Source: Bradyrhizobium iriomotense (GTDB lineage Bacteria > Pseudomonadota > Alphaproteobacteria > Rhizobiales > Xanthobacteraceae). From it: a stretch of 64,000 bases of DNA. The position numbers and the translations under genes are program-made. Each line of letters opens with the position of its first letter. Position 1 is the first letter of the stretch. Below are positions 57,671 to 64,000 of this stretch, one piece after another. The notes beneath the pieces are model-generated. The model did no database searches, was not told the origin of the DNA, and saw nothing but the letters and a program-made list of their open reading frames with translations. Location of the stretch: the NCBI RefSeq assembly GCF_018129405.1, contig NZ_JAFCLP010000005.1:1-64000 (forward strand), written 5' to 3'.

Positions 57671-58411
57671 ATGCGTTTTGCCGCGATCGCCGACGTCCAC
57701 GGAAATTACCTCGCGCTGGAGGCGGTGCTCGCCGATATCCGCGCCCACGGCATTGCCGACATCGTCAATCTCGGCGACATGCTGAGCGGCCCGCTCGATG
57801 CGCGCCGCACCGTCGAGATCCTGATGCAGCTCGATGCCGTGCATGTGCTCGGCAATCACGACCGCTATCTGCTCGACCGGCCCCCGGAAAAGATGGGCTC
57901 CTGGGACCGTCCCGCGCACGCGCAGCTCAATAGCGCGCAACTCGACTGGCTGCGCGCGCAGCCGATGACGCGCGTGTTCCGCGACCAGGTCTTTCTCTGC
58001 CATGCGACGCCAAAGAATGACGAGATCTATTGGCTCGATACCGTGCACCCCGACGGCACGGTCGCGCTATCGCCGCTCGATCGCATCGAGCATTTCGCGC
58101 AAGGCATCACCCAATCGCTGATCCTCTGTGCTCACACCCATCTCGCCCGCGCCGTGCAGCTGCGTGATGGCCGGCTGATCGTCAATCCCGGCAGCGTCGG
58201 TAGTCCCGGCTATCGCGACAAGCATCCGTTCCCGCACGTCGTCGAAGCCGGCACGCCAGATGCGCGCTATGCGATTCTTGAGCCAACAGTTGGCGGGTGG
58301 CAGGTGACGTTTCGTCACGTAGCCTACGATCATGAGGCGATGGCCGCGCTGGCACGCCGCAACGATCAGCCGGAGCTGGCGAATGCGCTGGCGACGGGCT
58401 GGATCAAGTAG
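57671..58411 (+). CDS. Calcineurin-like metallophosphoesterase
   Basis: 246 residues with the two-metal motifs IADVHGNYLAL (D, H), VNLGDMLSGP (GD), VLGNHDRYLL (GNH), ILCAHTHLAR (H-x-H). This small group (YfcE/MJ0936-like) hydrolyses phosphodiesters or nucleotides. The ribosome-binding region sits in the end of the repeat. The substrate is unknown. Confidence 0.87.
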   Translation: MRFAAIADVHGNYLALEAVLADIRAHGIADIVNLGDMLSGPLDARRTVEILMQLDAVHVLGNHDRYLLDRPPEKMGSWDRPAHAQLNSAQLDWLRAQPMTRVFRDQVFLCHATPKNDEIYWLDTVHPDGTVALSPLDRIEHFAQGITQSLILCAHTHLARAVQLRDGRLIVNPGSVGSPGYRDKHPFPHVVEAGTPDARYAILEPTVGGWQVTFRHVAYDHEAMAALARRNDQPELANALATGWIK

Positions 58412-58457
58412 CGCCGCTTTGCTCCATCCGGACTGGGGTTTGACTTCGTGATAAGTG

Positions 58458-58472
58458 CGCTTGTTATAAGCG
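58458..58472. promoter_or_regulatory. Palindrome before the SRPBCC gene, possible operator
   Basis: CGCTT-GTTAT-AAGCG, 25 bases before a start codon, next to TATAAG. It could be a repressor site; no regulator gene is adjacent. Confidence 0.3.
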
Positions 58473-58496
58473 TAGATATCGAAGAGGGAGCGCGCA

Positions 58497-58925
58497 ATGG
58501 ACGACGGACAGGCCTGGCGAGACGAATATGCGATCGAGACGTCTGCAACCGCCGAGACGATCTGGAGCATCTTTCGCGATGTCCCCGGCTGGAAAACCTG
58601 GAACGCAGGCATCGAGCAGATCGATATCGATGGGCCGTTTGCGGCCGGCACCTGGTTCACGATGAAGCCCCCCGGCGAGGAGACGCTACGCTCGCAACTG
58701 ATCGAGGTCCGCGAGAACGTGTGCTTCGTCGACGAGACGCGGGTCGGCGACCTCGTCATCAAGGTCGACCATCGCATCGAGCCGCTCGGATCGGCGCGCA
58801 CGCGCATCGTCTATGCCGTCGACGCCAAAGGCCCGCAAGCTGCCGAAATCGGTCCGGCCGTCGCGTCGGACTTTCCCGATGTTCTGGCCAGTCTCGCCAA
58901 ACTCGCCGAAACGAGATCGGCATGA
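58497..58925 (+). CDS. SRPBCC (START-like) ligand-binding protein
   Basis: 142 residues with the helix-grip fold: YAIETSATAETIWSIFRDVP, WKTWNAGIEQIDIDG, FAAGTWFTMKPPG, then a long C-terminal helix. Such proteins bind hydrophobic ligands or act as polyketide-cyclase-like enzymes; no specific role is evident. Convergent with trxA. Confidence 0.82.
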   Translation: MDDGQAWRDEYAIETSATAETIWSIFRDVPGWKTWNAGIEQIDIDGPFAAGTWFTMKPPGEETLRSQLIEVRENVCFVDETRVGDLVIKVDHRIEPLGSARTRIVYAVDAKGPQAAEIGPAVASDFPDVLASLAKLAETRSA

Positions 58926-58944
58926 TTGCCGCCGACAAAAAATA

Positions 58945-58978
58945 AAACGGCCGGCACTTTGCCGGCCGTTCTCAAAAA
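58945..58978 (-). terminator. Terminator of trxA
   Basis: AACGGCCGGC and GCCGGCCGTT enclose a five-base loop; on the minus strand TTTTATTTTTTG follows. Lies between the convergent SRPBCC and trxA genes and may serve both. Confidence 0.85.
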
Positions 58979-59002
58979 AACTATCGCAAGTGGCGACGCG
59001 GA

Positions 59003-59323
59003 TCAGACCGCCGACGTGATCCACTGCTGCAGCTTCGCCTTCGGCGCCGCGCCGACCTGGCGGGAGGCCATCTCGCCGCCCTTGAAGATCATCAGGGTCG
59101 GGATCGACATCACGCCGTACTTCGACGCGGTCTTCGGGCTCTCGTCGACGTTGAGCTTCACGATCTTGACCTTGTCGCCCATCGCGCCGGCGATCTCGTC
59201 GAGAGCGGGTGCGATCATGCGGCAGGGGCCGCACCACTCGGCCCAGAAATCGACGACCACGGGGCCGTTCGCCTTGAGCACTTCGGCTTCGAAATCGGCG
59301 TCGGAAACCTTGCTAACGGCCAT
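59003..59323 (-). CDS. trxA: Thioredoxin
   Basis: 106-residue thioredoxin, normal length. Active site [14 protein letters not shown] with Cys31 and Cys34; buried Asp in VVVDFW, cis-Pro in [12 protein letters not shown]. General disulfide reductase. It follows addA by 69 bases on the same strand, with its own terminator. Confidence 0.97.
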   Translation of the reverse strand: MAVSKVSDADFEAEVLKANGPVVVDFWAEWCGPCRMIAPALDEIAGAMGDKVKIVKLNVDESPKTASKYGVMSIPTLMIFKGGEMASRQVGAAPKAKLQQWITSAV

Positions 59324-59392
59324 TGGAGTACCTCACTCGGTTGAAAGAGAATCGGCGCGACTGGGAATCGCGCCCGGGATCATGGGGTGAAC

Positions 59393-62300
59393 CTATGAAC
59401 GGCTCCTTGCCGGGTCAAGGACGCTCACACCGAGATGAAGGGATGCCAGCGCCGCGTCCAGCGCGGGGGCTGAAATCTCCATATATTCAAGGGTCTCGGT
59501 CCAGAGCAGGACCGCGCGGATGGGCTTTTGGGGATAAAGCCGCGCCAGCACCGCCCGGTAAAGCGCAAGCTGCCGGACATAGGCCGCGGGCGCCTCGGCG
59601 GCGCTCCTGGGAGCCGCCTGGTTGGTCTTGAAATCGACGATCAAAACCTCGTCCGACCGCACGACCAGCCGGTCGATCTGCCCCGACACCAGCGCCGGCG
59701 GTCGGCCCGGCCGCTCCAGCCGGCCGGCAATGGCGACCTCCGCCCGGCTGCCGGCGGCAAAGACCGGGGCAAAACGCGGCTCGGTGATCAGAGCGAGCAC
59801 CCTGTCGGCCAGTGCAATGCGGTCGGCCTCCGGCCAGTCCGCGGCGTTGCGCGTCATGAAGCCGAGCGCCGCCTCGCGCCGGCGCTCAAGGGCGATGTCG
59901 GGCAGGGATTGCAGCAGGCGGTGCACCAGCGTGCCGCGTTGCAGCGCCAGCGCCCTCGACTGCACCGATTCGCCTGTCCGCACGCTGCGGTCCTCCTCGG
60001 CGGACTGGCCGGACGGGCGCACGGCATCGTCGTCGATGGTCTCGCGCGGTGCCGGTGTCCGCAGCCAGTCCGGCAGCGCGATGGTCTGGTGCACTGACGT
60101 CGCCGGCGTGCCCAGCGCCGCAACATCCTCCGGCCGGGCGAATCGCGTGACCTTGCCGAGCGGCGTCTCGATCGTCTGCTTGTCGAGGTCCGAGCCGGCG
60201 AGCCCGGTGTCGATGAGATCGTACCAGCTCAGCTTGCGCACCGTCCTCATGTTGCCTGGCATGCAGCCGCCGACGATCAGCCGGTCGGCCGCGCGGGTCA
60301 TCGCGACATAGAGCAGGCGGCGATACTCGTCCTCGGTCTCCTCGATCATGGCCTTGCGCGCCTCGACGACCGGCTTGGGATCGTCCGCCTTGCGGCCGGC
60401 CCAGACCACGACCTCGCCGCCATTGCCGCGCGGCACCTGGATCAGTCGCAGCCGCTGCGAGTCCGCGGGCGACGACGTGGTGTCGACCATGAACACGACG
60501 GACGCTTCCAGGCCCTTGGCGCCGTGCACCGTCATGACCCGCACCTCGTCGCGCGAGATCTCCATGTCGCGCTTCACCTCGGTGTCGGCCGAGCGCAGCC
60601 AGGCCATGAAGCCCTGCAGCGAGGCTGGCGCCTTGCGCTCATAGTTCAGCGCGAGTTCGAGGAATTCGTCGAGCGCGTCATTGGCTTCGTGGCCGAGCCG
60701 GCGCAGGATGCGGGCACGGCCGCCGTCACCGCCAAGCAGCCAGGCGTAGAAGGCGAACGGCGTCTCCTCGCGCGCACGAATTTCGCAGGCTTCAAGACGC
60801 CGCAGCACGGTCGCGAATTTCTCGCTTGTAGCCGCATGCTCGCCGAGTGCACGGCGCAGCGATCCCTTGCGATCCCAGGCGAGCTGGAACAGATCGTCGT
60901 CATCGAGTCCGAACAGCGGGCTCTTCAGCGCCACCGCAAGGGCGAGATCGTCCTGCGGCAGCAGCAGCGCATCCGCAAGGTTCATCAGATCGATGATACC
61001 GATATGCTCGGTGAGCTTGAGCCGGTCGGCACCGGCGACGGGAATGCCGGCGTGCTTCAGCGCCTGGATCACGGCGTCGAACGCGTTGCCGCGCCGGCGC
61101 ACCAGGATCAGCATGTCGCCATAGCGCAGAGGGCGGCGCTCGCCCTCGTGGCCCGTCAGCGTGCCGCTCTCGACCAGCCGCTTGATCTCGGCCTGGATGC
61201 GCCGGGCAAGCTTGACCTCGGGGCTGGTGACGGCGACGCCGTCGAACGGCGCGCGCCAGCCCTCGATCTCCTGCCTGTCGTCGGCCTCAGCCAGATCCCA
61301 CAGCTCGATCACGCTGGGGCCCGCGTCGGCGAGTGCGTTGTGCAGGGGATGACCGATCTCGACCGAATGGATGCTCTTGTAGATCTGGGGCTCGCGGAAG
61401 ACGTGATCGACCGAGTGCAGGATCGCGGCGCCCGAGCGGAACGAATAGGTGAAGGCGACCGGATCGAATTTCAGCCCGGCTGCAGTGAACCTGCGGTGCA
61501 GCTCGCGCCGGCGTGCGTCGAACTCGTGCGGAGCTGCGCCCTGGAACGAGAAGATCGACTGCTTCTCGTCGCCGACCGCGAAGATGGTGCGGTTCAGCCC
61601 CTCCCGCGCGCCTTCGCCGGCGGTGAACTCCGAGATGATGTGCGCGACGATGTCCCATTGCCGGGGGCTCGTATCCTGCGCCTCGTCGATCAGGACGTGA
61701 TCGACGCCACGATCGAGCTTGTAGTGCACCCAGCCCGAGGAGATACGATTCAACATCGCCAGCGTCTTGTCGATCAGGTCGTCGTAGTCGAGCAGGCCGC
61801 GCTCCTGCTTCTCGCGACGGTAGTTGGCGGCGGCGGCCGTCGCGATGTGCAGCAAAGCCGCGGTGCGGTCGCGCATGGTCACCGCGCGGCGCTTCTCGAT
61901 CAATCCGCCGAGGCGCTGCACCTCGGCTTCGAACAGACGCGCGACGGACGGGTTGTTGTCGCAAAATTTCTTGGTCAGCACCGCCTTGCGCGGCAGTTTT
62001 TCGTCGGTGAGAAAGACGCAGAGATAGGCGTCGACCTGCGCGCTGCCGGAAAACACCTTGGCCTCGCGCAGCCGGCCAGCTTGGTCGTTGTCGGACTTGC
62101 TGCCGTCCTCCAGCGCAAAGGCGATGTCGTCCCACCGCGAGCGCGGCAGGAATGGACCATCCAGAATGTCCGTCTCGACGTCCTCGATGCGGTCGGCAGC
62201 GTCAACGCCGAGCACCGCAGCCATCTGTGCCGCGGCCGCTTCCGCGTTACCGGCCTCGTCGGTCCAGGCCATGAAATGATCGCGGCTCAGACAGGCCTCG

Positions 62301-62902
62301 CGCACGACCTCCTTGAAGGTGACGTCGGCGGCGCTTGCCATCGCCGTCAGCAGCGCACGGCCGGTGACGCTCTCAGGGTCACGCGCGGCTTCCAGCAGCA
62401 CTTTCAGATTGGCGCGCTCCATCATGTCGGTCTGGTCGCGCTCGTCGATGACGGAAAAACGCGCCGGCACATTGGCCTCGAATGGAAACTGTTGAAGCAG
62501 ACGCGTGCACAGCGCGTGGATGGTCTGCACCTTCAGCCCGCCCGGCGTCTCCAGCGCGCAGGCGAACAGTTTTCGCGCCTCGCGGCACAGCTTTGCGTTG
62601 GGGTGCGGAATGCCAACCGCGACAATTGCCTTCTTGAGCGCATCATCGTCGAGCGTCACCCAGTGCCCGAGCGTGGTGAACACGCGCTCCGCCATGTTGG
62701 CGGCAGCGGCCTTGGTGAAGGTGATGCAGAGGATCTTTTCCGGCGGCACGCCCGACAGCAGCAGGCGGATCACGCGCTGCACCAGCACATGCGTCTTGCC
62801 CGAGCCGGCATTGGCCGAGACGAAGGCCGACGCGGTCGGATCGGACGCACGCGCCTGCCGCGCGCGCACTTCATCCGGGATGGGACGCGGCAGCTTCACC
62901 AT
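59393..62902 (-). CDS. addA: Double-strand break repair helicase AddA
   Basis: 1169-residue UvrD-type helicase with C-terminal nuclease. Walker A ANAGSGKTHVLVQRVIRLLL (first part), motif Ia ILCITFTKAAAANM, motif II VLIDEAQDTSP, motif III FAVGDEKQSIFSFQGA, motif V/VI VMTVHGAKGLEA and LLYVAMTRAADRL. The RecB-type nuclease site is SGQIDRLVVRSDEVLIVDFK. With AddB it resects DNA ends to load RecA. ATG 62902 overlaps the addB stop by seven bases; it is the only start that fits MVKLPRPIPDEVR. Confidence 0.95.
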   Translation of the reverse strand: MVKLPRPIPDEVRARQARASDPTASAFVSANAGSGKTHVLVQRVIRLLLSGVPPEKILCITFTKAAAANMAERVFTTLGHWVTLDDDALKKAIVAVGIPHPNAKLCREARKLFACALETPGGLKVQTIHALCTRLLQQFPFEANVPARFSVIDERDQTDMMERANLKVLLEAARDPESVTGRALLTAMASAADVTFKEVVREACLSRDHFMAWTDEAGNAEAAAAQMAAVLGVDAADRIEDVETDILDGPFLPRSRWDDIAFALEDGSKSDNDQAGRLREAKVFSGSAQVDAYLCVFLTDEKLPRKAVLTKKFCDNNPSVARLFEAEVQRLGGLIEKRRAVTMRDRTAALLHIATAAAANYRREKQERGLLDYDDLIDKTLAMLNRISSGWVHYKLDRGVDHVLIDEAQDTSPRQWDIVAHIISEFTAGEGAREGLNRTIFAVGDEKQSIFSFQGAAPHEFDARRRELHRRFTAAGLKFDPVAFTYSFRSGAAILHSVDHVFREPQIYKSIHSVEIGHPLHNALADAGPSVIELWDLAEADDRQEIEGWRAPFDGVAVTSPEVKLARRIQAEIKRLVESGTLTGHEGERRPLRYGDMLILVRRRGNAFDAVIQALKHAGIPVAGADRLKLTEHIGIIDLMNLADALLLPQDDLALAVALKSPLFGLDDDDLFQLAWDRKGSLRRALGEHAATSEKFATVLRRLEACEIRAREETPFAFYAWLLGGDGGRARILRRLGHEANDALDEFLELALNYERKAPASLQGFMAWLRSADTEVKRDMEISRDEVRVMTVHGAKGLEASVVFMVDTTSSPADSQRLRLIQVPRGNGGEVVVWAGRKADDPKPVVEARKAMIEETEDEYRRLLYVAMTRAADRLIVGGCMPGNMRTVRKLSWYDLIDTGLAGSDLDKQTIETPLGKVTRFARPEDVAALGTPATSVHQTIALPDWLRTPAPRETIDDDAVRPSGQSAEEDRSVRTGESVQSRALALQRGTLVHRLLQSLPDIALERRREAALGFMTRNAADWPEADRIALADRVLALITEPRFAPVFAAGSRAEVAIAGRLERPGRPPALVSGQIDRLVVRSDEVLIVDFKTNQAAPRSAAEAPAAYVRQLALYRAVLARLYPQKPIRAVLLWTETLEYMEISAPALDAALASLHLGVSVLDPARSRS

Positions 62903-64000
62903 TCCTCGATCCCCAGGCCGCCGGCTGCGGACCATTCCTTGATCCGGGCGAGGTCGTCATAGGCGCCGTAGCGGTTCGTCCACATCGGCAGGTTCAGCGA
63001 GGTGTAGGGTTGATTCTCGTCCTCGAAGGCGCGGATCAGCGCCTCGAGCTTGGCGCGCGCTTCGGCGGCCGCCGTATCCGGCGGCTGTGGTTCGTCGCCC
63101 TGCTTGTACTTGAGCTCGAGGATGCGCTCCTCGCCCGGCGGATTGTTGCCGCTCAGGCGCACATAGACGAGCTGGCTCACGGAGGCGCCGGCGTCGATAT
63201 CCGGGAAACCGCCCTCGCGCAGGATCGCGGCCTCCAGCGTCAGCTGCGGCGATAGGCCCATGCGGACCTGCTTGCCGGTCGGCGGCTGGCCGGTCTTGTA
63301 GTCGAGGATGGCATAGGAGCCGCCCTGGCGCCGCTCGATGCGGTCGGCGCGAGCGGAGAGACGGAAGCTGCGGTTGTTGTCGAGCGTGATCGAGATCTCG
63401 CCATGGGTTTCCGCCGTGATCGCCTCGACCACGTCGCGGCGCACCTGCTCCCATTCGCCGAACCAGCGCGCGATGCGCTGGAAGCGCGGCCACCACAGCG
63501 CCCGGGCCTCGGGCCGCTCCATCAGCGGCGCGAAATGCTTCTCGCCGATCGCGCGCAGCACGCGGGCGGGATCGGCGGGCAGACGCGTCGCATAGACTTC
63601 CGTGAATTCGCCGATCGCATCGTGAATCGCCGAGCCGCGGTCTGCGGCCGACAGCGGCATGTCGACGGGGTCGAGCGCAGCGAGCTTCAGGATATACTTT
63701 GCGTAGATCGTGTAGGGATCGCGCAGCCAGTCCTCGATCGCGGTGACGGACATGCTTGTCGGCCGCGTCGCGCGCGGCGGCCGCGGCTCCGGCTGCTTGA
63801 TCGGCCTGACCTCGTCTGGCTGGTCCAGCGCGCCTGCGAACTGCACGTATTTTTCGCCGGCGCGGATGGCACCCTTCCAGAGCTCGTCGCCCGCGACCGC
63901 CTCCAGCCGATGCAGGAAGCGCGAAGCCACCGCCGGCGCGCCGCCGGCCTTGGCGGAATGGGTGAGGATCACTTCGTCGCCACCGAGCAGTTGCGCGAAG
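62896..64000 (-). CDS. addB: Double-strand break repair protein AddB, C-terminal part
   Basis: The frame continues past the window edge upstream (FAQLLGGDEVILTHSAKAGG), so about 368 C-terminal residues are seen. The PD-(D/E)XK nuclease site is in SARADRIERRQGG and YAILDYKTGQPPTGKQVRMG, preceded by helices of the nuclease domain (SAIHDAIGEFTEVYATRL). The cysteines of the iron-sulfur staple found in Firmicutes AddB are not evident here. Coupled to addA by a seven-base overlap. Confidence 0.93.
   Translation of the reverse strand, partial: FAQLLGGDEVILTHSAKAGGAPAVASRFLHRLEAVAGDELWKGAIRAGEKYVQFAGALDQPDEVRPIKQPEPRPPRATRPTSMSVTAIEDWLRDPYTIYAKYILKLAALDPVDMPLSAADRGSAIHDAIGEFTEVYATRLPADPARVLRAIGEKHFAPLMERPEARALWWPRFQRIARWFGEWEQVRRDVVEAITAETHGEISITLDNNRSFRLSARADRIERRQGGSYAILDYKTGQPPTGKQVRMGLSPQLTLEAAILREGGFPDIDAGASVSQLVYVRLSGNNPPGEERILELKYKQGDEPQPPDTAAAEARAKLEALIRAFEDENQPYTSLNLPMWTNRYGAYDDLARIKEWSAAGGLGIEEW

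Noticed and set aside
60524-62962. 812-codon open frame antisense to addA
   Set aside because: addA has all helicase and nuclease motifs; the antisense translation is low-complexity His/Arg/Gln-rich shadow.

Overview
The window looks like a piece of chromosome from a high-GC alphaproteobacterium, most likely Bradyrhizobium or a close relative in the Nitrobacteraceae. This is inferred from the blocks lptC-lptA-lptB-rpoN-hpf-ptsN, aroA-cmk-rpsA-sppA-ihfB-trpF-trpB-trpA-accD-folC and hsp20-DUF1150, from the FYDLN-acid protein, and from many intergenic palindromes of the rhizobial type. No taxonomic search was possible. Most genes are housekeeping.

Layout. 1-1.4 kb: an IS4-family element with a frameshifted transposase. 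1.4-4.9 kb: nikR, then a copper P-type ATPase divergent from csoR over a CsoR-type operator. 5-8.6 kb: a YiiX-like hydrolase, a Tat-exported amine oxidase and a TSUP permease. 8.6-15 kb (minus strand): infC, rpmI-rplT and pheS-ASCH-pheT, with two small secreted-protein genes on the opposite strand breaking up the translation cluster. 15-19.6 kb: hydrolase, SnoaL-like, thioesterase-like, queG and GST genes. 19.7-27.7 kb: uppP, a DprE1/DprE2-like pair, an NDUFA9-like gene, tRNA-Leu(CAG), an eroded integrative island (integrase fragment, unknown gene fragment, broken parE, intact parD), then a UbiA prenyltransferase with a degenerate HAD module. Together these suggest a polyprenyl-phosphate-arabinose pathway. 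27.8-34.4 kb: rnd, lptC-lptA-lptB, rpoN, hpf, ptsN. 34.8-37.2 kb: outer membrane protein, GNAT, DUF1150 and hsp20, the last behind a sigma32-like promoter and a ROSE-type RNA thermometer. 37.4-37.9 kb: a long gap with a strong minus-strand terminator and a possible small RNA. 37.9-42.2 kb: ugpBAEC behind a Pho box. 42.3-44.8 kb: a CoA-transferase and the ohr/ohrR pair. 44.9-59 kb: tRNA-Ala(GGC), FYDLN protein, aroA-cmk-rpsA, sppA, ihfB, trpFBA, accD-folC and small enzymes. 59-64 kb: trxA and addA-addB (addB runs off the end).

The observation most worth following is between trpB and trpA. A 114-residue DUF559 (Vsr-like PD-(D/E)XK) nuclease gene is bracketed by near-identical inverted repeats of about 48 bp. 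Solo versions of the same repeat pair, with a short spacer in place of the gene, lie at 16.1 kb and 22.9 kb. This looks like a nuclease-linked repeat element, comparable to RAYT/REP but with a different enzyme. Other notable points are the infC AUU start, a likely CTG start for queG, an AccD without its zinc cysteines, the DYQ-repeat extension of LptB, and the ASCH gene inside pheST.
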